NCBI GenBank assembly: GCA_944391445.1
Contig: CALXTL010000003.1
Span: forward strand, 1 to 64,000
Reading direction: 5' to 3'
Length of the DNA stretch: 64,000 bases
From: an uncultured Alphaproteobacteria bacterium
GTDB taxonomy: Bacteria > Pseudomonadota > Alphaproteobacteria > RF32 > CAG-239
Both the position numbers and the translations under genes were made by a program. This document shows, one piece after another, positions 43,775 to 52,356 of this stretch. Positions within the stretch are counted from its first letter, which is position 1. Every line of letters starts with the position of its first letter. The notes below the pieces were generated by a model. That model searched no databases. It was not told the DNA's origin and was given only the letters and a program-made list of their open reading frames with translations.

Positions 43775-43888
43775 ATGCAGACAAATTATAATAAATATTT
43801 GCGACTGTTGCATGCCGGGCATGGAGGTTTCGGCAGAGGTTTGTCTTTGTCTTTTTTATTCATTTTTATCCTCATTATCAACCTCTAG
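43775..43888 (+). CDS. Leader mini-ORF 1 (37 residues, hydrophobic end)
   Basis: A 37-residue ORF in the leader of the ATP-grasp gene. A GAAGAAAG stretch lies just upstream of its ATG. The first half is polar (YNKYLRLLHAGHGGFGRG); the last part is a hydrophobic run of Leu, Phe and Ile. Its stop TAG lies inside the 5' arm of a hairpin. The start MQTNYNKYLRLL resembles the start of the ATP-grasp protein (MQKINQNLNRLL). Possible regulatory leader peptide or small membrane peptide. Coding is not proven. Confidence 0.35.
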   Translation: MQTNYNKYLRLLHAGHGGFGRGLSLSFLFIFILIINL

Positions 43889-43925
43889 ATGCTTTTAAAG
43901 AATACCAAGTTTTAGCATTTAGAGG
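43882..43925 (+). repeat. Leader hairpin 1
   Basis: CCTCTAGATGCT pairs with AGCATTTAGAGG (12 bp with one G-U pair, 20-nt loop). No T run follows. It is a near copy of the hairpin at 44052. Its 3' arm AGAGGA is also the ribosome site of the 11-residue ORF at 43932. Confidence 0.7.
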
Positions 43926-43931
43926 ATATTG

Positions 43932-43967
43932 ATGACAAACTTTACGTCAACTTGTTTCAGAGGATAA
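43932..43967 (+). CDS. Leader mini-ORF of 11 residues
   Basis: A very short ORF (MTNFTSTCFRG) whose AGAGGA ribosome site lies 5 nt upstream, in the 3' arm of hairpin 1. Its last codons AGA-GGA form the ribosome site of mini-ORF 2. This interlocking suggests translational relay, but it is unproven. Confidence 0.25.
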   Translation: MTNFTSTCFRG

Positions 43968-43972
43968 ATCTT

Positions 43973-44059
43973 ATGCCGTTTTCATCGTTTTTTCATTTAT
44001 TTTCTTTTTTGCCGGGTTTTTTATTCCTGTTTGTTTTGTTGTGCTTGCGCAGCCTCTAA
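43973..44059 (+). CDS. Leader mini-ORF 2 (28 residues, Phe/Leu-rich)
   Basis: A 28-residue ORF with AGAGGA 9 nt before its ATG. Eight Phe and eight Leu codons make up most of the sequence (FFHLFSFLPGFLFLFVLL in part), reminiscent of amino-acid attenuator leaders or of a small membrane peptide. Its stop TAA lies in the 5' arm of hairpin 2, the same arrangement as mini-ORF 1. Coding is not proven. Confidence 0.4.
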   Translation: MPFSSFFHLFSFLPGFLFLFVLLCLRSL

Positions 44060-44094
44060 ATGTTTCCATTTCAGAAATTTAGGCATTTAGAGGC
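44052..44094 (+). repeat. Leader hairpin 2
   Basis: GCCTCTAAATG pairs perfectly with CATTTAGAGGC (11 bp, 21-nt loop). No T run follows, so it is not a plain terminator. Arm sequence and loop length match hairpin 1. It ends 58 nt before the ATP-grasp ATG. Confidence 0.75.
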
Positions 44095-44152
44095 AGATTC
44101 ACATAAATTTCAAAAAAAATAAAATCAAAAACTAATGAGAAAGAATAATAAT

Positions 44153-45973
44153 ATGCAGAAAATCAATCAGAATTTAAACCGGCTTTTAGAAAAAGTTGCC
44201 GGAGATTTTAAAAGACAAAATGTCAGTATTGTTATGCCGACTTATGTACCGCAGCGTGGTGAAATTTTGTGCGAATTTGCTTCTCGCGGAGTTGAAACAG
44301 CCATTTCCGGCGGCATCCGCGGCGCACGTTGCTTCAAAGAAATTTCACAATACGGTATGGAAGAAGATACTTTACCTTATACAGACGGTTTTCCCGATAA
44401 CATCACCGGTCGAATTGTTGACCTGCTTCCGGAATCCAGCCTGCGCAATCGTAAAGTAGCTGTCTTTTCTTATGTCAATAACCTTGGTTGGAGCCGGCAT
44501 ATTGAAAATCGTGGCCTTAATACGGAAATTATAGCCACGGCGGAACAAAATTTACGCGGTTATTTTGAAGAAAAAGGTAATTTGCTCAAAATTCTTGATA
44601 CCGCAGGTCTGTCTGTTTATAAAATTCCGACCCGTCACGTCAGTCATAACACAACAATAGATGAATTGATTGAAATTTATGAAAATATAAAAAATGAAGA
44701 TGGCCGTGTTGTGGTTCAGGATTGTTGTTCCGAAAAAGGAAATGCTGGTGGCAAAGGAACTTTGTTTATCAATTCTTGTGATGAATTTATTGAAAATATA
44801 AAAATGCATCAAGGTCGCCGTAAAGTTGCCCGTTTTATCAAAGGATTTGAAAGTAATTTGTCGTTTTTTGCCGGTAATATCAAAGCAGACGATAAAATGC
44901 TCGGCGCCAAGAAAATGAATTTAACACCGGAAATGGACGCTTTTGATCCGAACACTTTGGATCTTTTGCTGCGTCAGGCCAAATTAGCCGGAATTAATGA
45001 AAGTAATATCATAACTATTGTCGGCCGAGGCACATTAAAAGCCGTTGGCGACGAATATCTGACCAGCAATGAAAGCAACGGTGTCGGTAATGATGTCGGC
45101 TACGTTTATCCGGATCATATTCGTGCCCAAATTAAAGAAATCGGCACAAAATTATCCCGTTTAATGGCCTTAAGCGGCAAAGTAGGTATTGCCGGAGCAG
45201 ATTTAATTATTGATAAAAACGGCAAAGTCTGGATTAATGAGATTAATGATCGTCAACAAGGACCAACAGCTCAAATGTCCAAAGATGCTGAAGCCAACGG
45301 AGTTCCTTCTTTGCTTAAGATATCGCTTTTAAGCAGTTTTGCCGACTTTAAAGATCCGGAAGTCAAGCAAACATTCAAAGAACTCCGCCAAAATTCGGAT
45401 ACCATACATGAAGCCTATGCCACCGGTCTGGGAGAATTTTACCTTAAAGTTCATTCAACGCATCCCAAAGGGCAATACGAGGAAGTCAAACATAATCTGA
45501 AACCAGGCTTTTATACCATTTTTAAGCAGCCAGACGGAGACTGGAAGCTTGACTTTGCTTCGTATAAAAGTGAATCTGCCAAAATACCGTATCAAACAGA
45601 TCCGGCAACAGACAAAGTTGTTGTCAAATTGGTCGGCGGCGACTGGAAAATCGGAGACAAAGTGGATAATGCGTCACAATTATTTCGTCTGACAGGCATT
45701 ACGAACCCGAAAAATCCGCCTTTTGTCATTGAAAATGGTAAGACAAAACTGAATAAATCCTGGCAGCCTGTTGTTGAAGCCTGCTATACATATTTATTTG
45801 GCAAAGGTTATATCCGCAAAAATCAACTTTGGCAGCAAAGACATCCGGAAGACAGATTATCCGTGCGCTGGTCGCCTGTGGCTCATCGCAGCGGTTTTAT
45901 GCCGGCCAATCAAAACAAACTGACTTCCGATAAATTATTCAACATCAAGCTGGTTGCTTCAGGGAGAAATTGA
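44153..45973 (+). CDS. ATP-grasp carboxylate-amine ligase-like protein
   Basis: A 606-residue protein. The ATP-grasp core spans about residues 130-400: a VVVQDCCSEKGNAGGKGTLF glycine-rich loop, a KVARFIKGFESNLSFF region and the metal-binding end ADLIIDKNGKVWINEINDRQ (Asp, Glu and Asn ligands). Residues 400-606 form an extra C-terminal domain I do not recognise. ATP-grasp ligases join a carboxylate to an amine through an acyl-phosphate. The next gene, an M14 deacylase, starts 2 nt downstream. The ATG at 44153 has GAGAAAG 9 nt upstream; an ATG at 44135 has none. Confidence 0.75.
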   Translation: MQKINQNLNRLLEKVAGDFKRQNVSIVMPTYVPQRGEILCEFASRGVETAISGGIRGARCFKEISQYGMEEDTLPYTDGFPDNITGRIVDLLPESSLRNRKVAVFSYVNNLGWSRHIENRGLNTEIIATAEQNLRGYFEEKGNLLKILDTAGLSVYKIPTRHVSHNTTIDELIEIYENIKNEDGRVVVQDCCSEKGNAGGKGTLFINSCDEFIENIKMHQGRRKVARFIKGFESNLSFFAGNIKADDKMLGAKKMNLTPEMDAFDPNTLDLLLRQAKLAGINESNIITIVGRGTLKAVGDEYLTSNESNGVGNDVGYVYPDHIRAQIKEIGTKLSRLMALSGKVGIAGADLIIDKNGKVWINEINDRQQGPTAQMSKDAEANGVPSLLKISLLSSFADFKDPEVKQTFKELRQNSDTIHEAYATGLGEFYLKVHSTHPKGQYEEVKHNLKPGFYTIFKQPDGDWKLDFASYKSESAKIPYQTDPATDKVVVKLVGGDWKIGDKVDNASQLFRLTGITNPKNPPFVIENGKTKLNKSWQPVVEACYTYLFGKGYIRKNQLWQQRHPEDRLSVRWSPVAHRSGFMPANQNKLTSDKLFNIKLVASGRN

Positions 45974-45975
45974 AA

Positions 45976-46920
45976 ATGAAAATAAATAAACAAAGAGATT
46001 TTATCGGTACCACGCCGATGGGAACGGTCTTGGATATTCTGAGCTATGAGATGGATTCCGGTCAGGAAGGAAAAACCGTATATATCCAAAGCGGCATCCA
46101 CGGTGGCGAGATAACCCAGTGGATTATGCACGAACTTTTTTTGTTTTTGAAAAAAAATCTGCTTTGTGGAAAGGTTATCTTGCTTCCCTGTGCAAATCCG
46201 GTTTCTTGGACACAAAGAATCTATTATTCAACCAATGGTAAGTTTGATTTATATAACGGCAAGGATTGGAATCGCAATTTTCCGGGAAAATCAGACGGAT
46301 CCATGGGAGAAAGGATTGCCGCTGTTTTGTTTGCAAAAGCTTCTAAAGCTGATTTTGTTTTGGATTTACACACTTCCAGAGAATCAATACCTTTTGCAAT
46401 TTATGCCCGTGCAGAAGACAAAGAAATCATAAAAAAACTTGGCATCAGCTATAATCAGTATATTGATATGGGCAAAAGCTCTGCTTATGCCGGAACACTG
46501 AATGCAGCTTTAATATCGGCCGGTGTGCCCAATCTGTGTATTGAATGCGGTAGCCATGATTCTTATGAATCACAAAATATCCGTGAGGTTATCAATGGCA
46601 TCAAACGGCTGCTGGCTTCTTTACAAATGATAGATACAAAACTGGCGGAACCGGCACCATCAAAAATTAAAACTTTTGCAAAAACCGTTAAATATCTTGC
46701 GCCACGCGGCTGTTTAATCCGTTTGGCCAAGCCGCTCGGTGCATCAATACAAAAAGGAGATGATTTATTTTATTGTTTTGATAATGCGGATCTTGGTTCG
46801 GCAGTGGCCGTCCAGTCAGAACATAATGGCGTATTGTTCAAAGTATCGCCGACACATATTTATTGGAGCGGTGATGAAGTTGTACAATTGCTCTCCGATG
46901 AAGATTCTGAAATACTCTAA
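45976..46920 (+). CDS. M14 zinc deacylase (AstE/AspA family)
   Basis: A 314-residue succinylglutamate desuccinylase/aspartoacylase-type enzyme. Zinc ligands are in HGGEITQW (His and Glu) and DLHTSRES (His). The substrate-binding NRNFPG and the catalytic Glu in LCIECGSHD are present. The family splits N-acyl amino acids or C-terminal amide bonds. GGGAG is 9 nt before the ATG at 45976. With the ATP-grasp ligase it may make and then unmask an amide-linked product. The substrate is unknown. Confidence 0.8.
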   Translation: MKINKQRDFIGTTPMGTVLDILSYEMDSGQEGKTVYIQSGIHGGEITQWIMHELFLFLKKNLLCGKVILLPCANPVSWTQRIYYSTNGKFDLYNGKDWNRNFPGKSDGSMGERIAAVLFAKASKADFVLDLHTSRESIPFAIYARAEDKEIIKKLGISYNQYIDMGKSSAYAGTLNAALISAGVPNLCIECGSHDSYESQNIREVINGIKRLLASLQMIDTKLAEPAPSKIKTFAKTVKYLAPRGCLIRLAKPLGASIQKGDDLFYCFDNADLGSAVAVQSEHNGVLFKVSPTHIYWSGDEVVQLLSDEDSEIL

Positions 46921-46921
46921 A

Positions 46922-46955
46922 AAAAATTCCCTTGAACACTCAAGGGAATTTTTTA
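46922..46955 (+). terminator. Terminator of the ATP-grasp/M14 module
   Basis: AAAATTCCCTTGA pairs with TCAAGGGAATTTT and is followed by TT. Confidence 0.9.
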
Positions 46956-46961
46956 ATAGTT

Positions 46962-47441
46962 TCAAATGGCGAAATAACACATTCCAAAAAAGAAAAAAGC
47001 CAAACATACAACAAAAAGTGTACCAGATGCTCTATTTCTTGTATAATAACGCCATTCTCCGATAATTTCGCCTTCATCGGTAATTGTTCCGTTCCAATCC
47101 CGCGTTGGCGTGACTTCGTTAAAATGCAAAAGTGCGCCCATAGGCGGTGCGTAGCAATGGATCAAAACAACGGCTGCTGTGCCCAAAAGAACCCAAGGTT
47201 CACCTAAAAGCAAAGGTGTCAAAACAACATCTGTCGTTACCAAGCCCCACATCAAACGCAGTCTGCAGGAAGAAAGAGGAAACAAACCCCATTTCAGATT
47301 GAAGAAAATATATATTCCCCAACCGATGCTGTAAAGTTTCAAACCTGTTTTGATATCCCAAAACATACCCCAGACCATAATGGCCGCAAACACAACGATC
47401 AAACCGTTGAGCAGAAATAATTCCTTCTTTTTCATAACCAT
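46962..47441 (-). CDS. Membrane protein of unknown function
   Basis: A 159-residue protein with four hydrophobic segments (about 9-27, 35-52, 64-92 and 138-158) and a polar loop (NEVTPTRDWNGTITDEGE) between the last two. No signal or enzyme motif. No clear ribosome site; the ATG at 47435 is an alternative. It converges on the ATP-grasp/M14 module, with only the terminator between. Family not recognised. Confidence 0.55.
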   Translation of the reverse strand: MVMKKKELFLLNGLIVVFAAIMVWGMFWDIKTGLKLYSIGWGIYIFFNLKWGLFPLSSCRLRLMWGLVTTDVVLTPLLLGEPWVLLGTAAVVLIHCYAPPMGALLHFNEVTPTRDWNGTITDEGEIIGEWRYYTRNRASGTLFVVCLAFFFFGMCYFAI

Positions 47442-47522
47442 AACAATTAATTAATTATATAAAACATGCCTCTATTTAAGCGCAAAAATTTATTTTGGCA
47501 AGTTTTTAATAAAAAATAGGTT

Positions 47523-48182
47523 TTATTTTTCATTTAAAATAAATTTTTTTATTTCCGACATATCATCAAAAATATTTTTCACCCCGATTTTTTTTATTTC
47601 ATCAATATAAGATTCCGAATTATATAAAACAAAAGCCGCCGCCGGCATTTTGGCTTTTTGTGCCGCGAACAGTCCGGACAGAGAATCTTCAATAACAAGA
47701 CAATTTGCTGCTTCATAATTCATAACATCTGCCGCCAGCAAAAACAAATCAGGTTCAGGTTTGCCGGCTGCAACCATATCTGCGGTAAACACCCTTTCAG
47801 GCGGAAAATATTTTTCAATGCCGACGCATTTTATTTTTTGCTCGGTTTTTGCGGCCGTACCGCCGGTAGCAATGCACTGGTCAAAGTCTGTGAGTTTGAA
47901 AATATCTTCGATTCCTTTTGTTAGCGCAAAACCTTTGGCCATTTTTCGCATATCGCGTATCAATGCTTCATCCCAAAAATCTTTGTCCGTGTCAAAACCC
48001 AGATCATGCAAAACGGCTTGTTTGGTTTTATCACTCATGCCGGTCAAAAAATGGGCCGTCGTTTTAAAATCCCATCCGGCGTCAAATTTTTCATTAAGCA
48101 TTTCCATGCGTGTTTGCAACCATAATTTTTCAGTATCGGCGATAACACCGTCAAAATCCCATATGATTAGTTTTTTATTCAT
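47523..48182 (-). CDS. HAD-family phosphatase (beta-phosphoglucomutase-like)
   Basis: A 219-residue HAD hydrolase. Motif I is IIWDFDGVIADTEKLW (nucleophile D9), motif II is IATGGTAAKT and motif IV is KPEPDLFLLAAD with CLVIEDSLSGLFAA. The cap after motif I is helical, as in beta-phosphoglucomutase-like phosphatases. It acts on a sugar phosphate or nucleotide that cannot be named. Likely an independent gene. Confidence 0.75.
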   Translation of the reverse strand: MNKKLIIWDFDGVIADTEKLWLQTRMEMLNEKFDAGWDFKTTAHFLTGMSDKTKQAVLHDLGFDTDKDFWDEALIRDMRKMAKGFALTKGIEDIFKLTDFDQCIATGGTAAKTEQKIKCVGIEKYFPPERVFTADMVAAGKPEPDLFLLAADVMNYEAANCLVIEDSLSGLFAAQKAKMPAAAFVLYNSESYIDEIKKIGVKNIFDDMSEIKKFILNEK

Positions 48183-48359
48183 AAAAACAACTTTCGGTTT
48201 TAAAAAAAGATTCGTTGTAAAGCGTGTACAAAAGAATTTGACTAATTTTATGATATAGAAGTTAACAAAAGCTGAAACAGCTCTCCTGAGTCAAAAAAAC
48301 GGCCTTTTTGCGCTTGCAAGATTTTCTCAATCCTTTTATAAGAAAGAAAGAGGTGAAAA

Positions 48360-49703
48360 ATGGACAATCAGACAATTTACGCGCTTTCCACCGTTTACGG
48401 CAAGTCAGGTGTCGCTATCATTCGTGTTTCCGGATCAATGGCAACAAAAGTTGTAACAAGCATGACAAATTTGCAAATTTCCGAACTTAAACCTCGGTAT
48501 GCTCATTTTGTAAAATTGCGGGCAATACCGAGCGGAGAATTGTTGGATAAATGCCTGCTTTTATATTTTCACGCGCCCCAGTCTTTTACCGGAGAAGACG
48601 TAATAGAACTTCAGGTTCATGGATCGCGCGCGGTGATTTCGGCAACAATGGAAAGTTTGTCACAAATAAAAGATTTCCGTCTGGCTGAGCCCGGAGAATT
48701 TTCCAAAAGAGCTTTTTACAATGGTAAAATGGATTTAACACAAGCCGAAGGTCTCGCAGATTTAATAGATGCTGAAACTGTCGAACAGCAAAAATACGCT
48801 GTTCGTCAAATGGACGGCGCTTTAAAAAACATGTATGAATCTTGGCGTGAACAATTATTAAATATGTTGGCACATTTGGAAGCTTATATAGATTTTCCCG
48901 AAGAAGATATACCGCAAGATGTTGTTTTAAATATGAAAAACACTGTATTTAAACTTTGCGAGGAAATAAAAAAACATCTTACGGATGACAATATCGGCGA
49001 GCGTTTGCGCGAAGGTTTTCGCATCACCATTATTGGCGCGCCCAATGCCGGCAAATCCAGTTTATTAAATCAGATTGCCAAAAGAGAAGCTGTAATTGTA
49101 TCTGATATTGCCGGCACCACGCGAGATGCCGTAGATATTCATCTTGATTTGGGAGGTTATCCTGTTGTTTTTACCGATACGGCAGGTCTGCGGGAGACGG
49201 CTGAGGAAATTGAGAAAAAAGGCATTGCTTTGGCTTATAACCGGGCCAAAGAAGCTGATTTGGTTATTTATTTGTTTGATGCGTCAATAAACGCCGCTCA
49301 GGATATTGAAAAATATAAAAAAGATTTTGCGGGTAAATTGCTTGTTGTTGCCAACAAACGCGACAAATTATCGCCGGAAGACATTATGTCTTTGCAAAAA
49401 AGCGGCTGTTTGGTTATCTCTGCCAAACAAAATTTTGGTACAGATGAATTGCTAAAAGCAATAAAAGAAAAAATCGGTGAAAGGTTCACTTCCGGATCAT
49501 CACCGGTAGTCAGCCGCCGCCGCTATCGCGATGCATTGAACAAAACTCTTGAGTTTTTAAGTGCTTTTTCTTTTGACAAAGAGATAGAGCTGACAGCCGA
49601 AGATATTCGTCTGGCGGTGCGTGAAATCGGGAAAATTACAGGAAGAGTTGAGGTTGACGAAGTTTTAGATAAGATTTTTGGCTCGTTTTGTATCGGCAAA
49701 TAG
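48360..49703 (+). CDS. mnmE: tRNA modification GTPase MnmE
   Basis: A 447-residue protein. The N-terminal tetrahydrofolate-binding domain starts IYALSTVYGKSGVAIIRVSG. The G domain has G1 GAPNAGKSSLLN, G3 DTAGLRET and NKRD. The C terminus ends CIGK, containing the conserved Cys (FGSFCIGK). With MnmG it adds carboxymethylaminomethyl at U34 of some tRNAs. AAGAAAGAGG precedes the ATG. Confidence 0.97.
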   Translation: MDNQTIYALSTVYGKSGVAIIRVSGSMATKVVTSMTNLQISELKPRYAHFVKLRAIPSGELLDKCLLLYFHAPQSFTGEDVIELQVHGSRAVISATMESLSQIKDFRLAEPGEFSKRAFYNGKMDLTQAEGLADLIDAETVEQQKYAVRQMDGALKNMYESWREQLLNMLAHLEAYIDFPEEDIPQDVVLNMKNTVFKLCEEIKKHLTDDNIGERLREGFRITIIGAPNAGKSSLLNQIAKREAVIVSDIAGTTRDAVDIHLDLGGYPVVFTDTAGLRETAEEIEKKGIALAYNRAKEADLVIYLFDASINAAQDIEKYKKDFAGKLLVVANKRDKLSPEDIMSLQKSGCLVISAKQNFGTDELLKAIKEKIGERFTSGSSPVVSRRRYRDALNKTLEFLSAFSFDKEIELTAEDIRLAVREIGKITGRVEVDEVLDKIFGSFCIGK

Positions 49704-49713
49704 TGCAAAATTC

Positions 49714-49742
49714 TTGCAAAAATTTATAGACTATACTATAAC
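49714..49742 (+). promoter_or_regulatory. Promoter of mnmG
   Basis: TTGCAA, a 17-bp spacer and TATAAC between mnmE and mnmG. Confidence 0.5.
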
Positions 49743-49769
49743 CCGGATAAATAAATTTAGGCAAAAACA

Positions 49770-51620
49770 ATGAATAATACGGACTATGATGTAATAGTTG
49801 TCGGCGGCGGTCATGCGGGTTGCGAGGCTTGCGCAGCCTCGGCGCGGGTTGGCGCAAAAACAGCGTTGCTGACGCACAATTTGGCCACAATTGGCGAAAT
49901 GTCCTGCAATCCGGCAATTGGCGGACTGGGCAAAGGGCATCTTGTGCGGGAAATAGATGCGTTAGACGGACTGATGGGGCGCGTTATTGACAAAGCCGGC
50001 ATACAGTTTCGCATGTTGAACGCGTCCAAAGGGCCGGCAGTACGCGGCCCGCGCGCGCAAGCAGATCGAGAATTATATAAAAAATATATGTTGCAGGCCT
50101 TGCGCGAACAATCGGGTCTGGATTTGATTGAAGCTGCTGTTGAAGGTTTTGTGGAGACTCAAGGTGTTCTGAGCGGAGTTAAACTGGCTGATGGCAGAGT
50201 TATTTCTGCGAAAGCGGTTGTGCTGACTTCCGGAACTTTTTTGAACGGAGTTATGTTTATTGGTCATGAAACAACGATCGGAGGCCGGGTAAATGATGTT
50301 TCCTGCGCTGGTATAACACCGTATTTAAAATCATTTGGGCTCCGGGTCGGACGTCTCAAAACAGGCACCCCTGCCCGACTTGACGGAAAAACCATCAATT
50401 GGGATATTTTGCCTGTTCAGGAAGGTGACAAACAACCTGTTCCTTTTTCTTATCTGACCAAAAAAATAGATAATCCGCAAGTTTGTTGTCACATAACGCA
50501 CACCAACGAGCGCACACACAAAATCATCCGCGACAATTTTTCCAAATGTGCGCTGTTTTCAGGTTTAATTACCGGTATCGGCCCGCGGTATTGCCCAAGT
50601 ATCGAAGATAAACTGGTTAAATTTGCCGATCGAACCAGTCATCAGATATTTTTGGAGCCGGAAGGTCTGCATACGGATGTTATCTACCCCAACGGCATTT
50701 CCACTTCTTTGCCTGCCGATGTTCAGGAAGAATTTATTCATACCATGGAAGGTTTGGAAAATGTCCGGATTTTACGGCCGGCTTATGCCATTGAATATGA
50801 TTATGTCGATCCTCAAGAGCTCAACGATCGGCTTGAATGCAAAAAAGTTCCCGGATTATTCCTGGCCGGACAAATAAATGGTACCACCGGCTATGAAGAA
50901 GCGGCTGCTCAGGGGCTTTTGGCCGGTGTCAATGCCGCTCACCGGGCTTTGGAAGATGGTAAAGAGTTTATTATTGACCGCTCACAAGCTTATCTGGGTG
51001 TAATGATTGATGATCTGATTACCAAAGGTGTGGATGAACCATACCGGATGTTCACTTCTCGTTCGGAATATCGCTTATTTTTGCGCTCCGACAATGCCGA
51101 CATGCGTTTAACCGAAAAAGGCCGGCAAACGGGATGTGTCGGCGATACCAGATACAGTGTATTTAAAGCCAAAAAAGCTTTGTTGGAAAAGTATCGTGCT
51201 CTTTGTGAACAATTACAAACTTCACCGCGAGAACTTGAAGCTGCCGGTGCAAACATCAGGGCTGAAGGAGCCAAAAAAAGCGCTTTTAATGCGATGTCTT
51301 ATACCGGTGTTTCACGTGAAACAGTCAATCGCCTTTGGCCGGAACTGGCAAACATGCCCGATGAAATTTATGAGCAAATAGAAATAGAAGCTAAATATGC
51401 CGGTTATATCAAACGCCAAATGGCAGATATTGAAATATTCAAAAAAGATGAAAATCTGCGTTTACGTGAAGATATTGACTACTCTAAAATTGGTGGTTTA
51501 TCCAGAGAAATGGTTGCCAAACTGAGCAAGGTCAGACCGTCAACGATCGGTGAAGCCTCACGTATTCCGGGAGTAACGCCGGCAGCAGTAACGGCCGTAC
51601 TGGGCTTTGTTAAGAAATAG
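49770..51620 (+). CDS. mnmG: tRNA uridine-modification enzyme MnmG (GidA)
   Basis: A 616-residue FAD protein. The Rossmann motif [17 protein letters not shown] opens the protein and [19 protein letters not shown] is the family signature. The C-terminal helical domain binds MnmE. It contains a perfect parS site in the VSRET codons at 51308-51323. AAAAACA precedes the ATG; there is no strong ribosome site. Confidence 0.97.
   Translation: MNNTDYDVIVVGGGHAGCEACAASARVGAKTALLTHNLATIGEMSCNPAIGGLGKGHLVREIDALDGLMGRVIDKAGIQFRMLNASKGPAVRGPRAQADRELYKKYMLQALREQSGLDLIEAAVEGFVETQGVLSGVKLADGRVISAKAVVLTSGTFLNGVMFIGHETTIGGRVNDVSCAGITPYLKSFGLRVGRLKTGTPARLDGKTINWDILPVQEGDKQPVPFSYLTKKIDNPQVCCHITHTNERTHKIIRDNFSKCALFSGLITGIGPRYCPSIEDKLVKFADRTSHQIFLEPEGLHTDVIYPNGISTSLPADVQEEFIHTMEGLENVRILRPAYAIEYDYVDPQELNDRLECKKVPGLFLAGQINGTTGYEEAAAQGLLAGVNAAHRALEDGKEFIIDRSQAYLGVMIDDLITKGVDEPYRMFTSRSEYRLFLRSDNADMRLTEKGRQTGCVGDTRYSVFKAKKALLEKYRALCEQLQTSPRELEAAGANIRAEGAKKSAFNAMSYTGVSRETVNRLWPELANMPDEIYEQIEIEAKYAGYIKRQMADIEIFKKDENLRLREDIDYSKIGGLSREMVAKLSKVRPSTIGEASRIPGVTPAAVTAVLGFVKK
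51308..51323. promoter_or_regulatory. parS site in mnmG
   Basis: The perfect palindrome TGTTTCACGTGAAACA, identical to the bacterial parS consensus. It is read as Val-Ser-Arg-Glu-Thr within MnmG. It lies about 3.4 kb from parB. Confidence 0.92.
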
Positions 51621-51644
51621 CAAATTTTACATAAAGGAAAAACA

Positions 51645-52265
51645 ATGCGCGGATATCCAACACTTGAAGAAGCAAACCGAATCTGGCAGGAAGGAATCGA
51701 TTTTCGTTGCGCAACCTCCCCGTTTCGGGTCAAAGATGAATATGTTTTTCATTCTAGAGGCGTTGCATCTGCCGCACAAAAAATTGCCGCTGCCGCCGGA
51801 ATGGATCCGGAAAAAGCCTATATTATTGGTCTGTTGCATGACTACGGCAAAAAATATGATGAGCGAACCAGCGGCAAATTTCACGGCCGTGTCGGATTTG
51901 AAGAATTAAATGCCATGGGATACCCGGTCGCAGCGCGAATTTGCTTGACGCACACTTTTCCGCGCCGCGAATTCCGGGATGAAGACTATGCTTCATATCC
52001 GGATGAGTGGAAAATTTGGGCTCACCGTGAATTGTCAAGAATCACTTATAACGATGATGATCGCCTGATCCAGCTTTGTGATATGTTTTTTGAAGGGATG
52101 CGCATGGTTGATTTTGAAACTCGCTTTTCCGGCATCATTCGTCGTTATGGGCTTAATCCGGAATTAGTAAAAGTTTTTCGGGAAGATTCTGAGAGAAATA
52201 AACGTTATTTTGAAGCCAAGACCGGCTGTGACATTTACCAATTATTAAAGATAAAAGCCATATAA
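51645..52265 (+). CDS. HD-domain hydrolase
   Basis: A 206-residue HD-superfamily protein. The metal motif is FHSRGVA, then LLHDYGKKYD, with a later TH and D. HD phosphohydrolases act on nucleotides or nucleic-acid ends. Length and the absence of a partner domain suggest a YqeK-type or similar small phosphatase, but I cannot assign it. AAGGAA is the ribosome site. It starts 24 nt after mnmG, so it interrupts the usual mnmG-rsmG order. Confidence 0.7.
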   Translation: MRGYPTLEEANRIWQEGIDFRCATSPFRVKDEYVFHSRGVASAAQKIAAAAGMDPEKAYIIGLLHDYGKKYDERTSGKFHGRVGFEELNAMGYPVAARICLTHTFPRREFRDEDYASYPDEWKIWAHRELSRITYNDDDRLIQLCDMFFEGMRMVDFETRFSGIIRRYGLNPELVKVFREDSERNKRYFEAKTGCDIYQLLKIKAI

Positions 52266-52289
52266 TTTTCCTCTGTCAAGGAGTGAAAA

Positions 52290-52355
52290 ATGAAATACCC
52301 GCCCCAAAACATAAAAATCTGCCGCATTTCAATTACAGAGAAAAAGAATAATTGA
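52290..52355 (+). CDS. Small 21-residue leader ORF
   Basis: ATG at 52290 with a strong AAGGAG 6 nt upstream gives a 21-residue, Lys-rich peptide (MKYPPQNIKICRISITEKKN in part). It ends 1 nt before the ATG of the PHP gene (TGAAATG), and that gene has no ribosome site of its own. It may couple or gate translation of the PHP protein. Confidence 0.45.
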   Translation: MKYPPQNIKICRISITEKKNN

Positions 52356-52356
52356 A

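Noticed and set aside
43775-44059. Mini-ORFs as graspetide precursor peptides for the neighbouring ATP-grasp enzyme
   Set aside because: Graspetide cores carry many Thr/Ser/Lys and Asp/Glu residues for cross-links. These peptides are Phe/Leu-rich and nearly without acidic residues, so leader or membrane peptides fit better.
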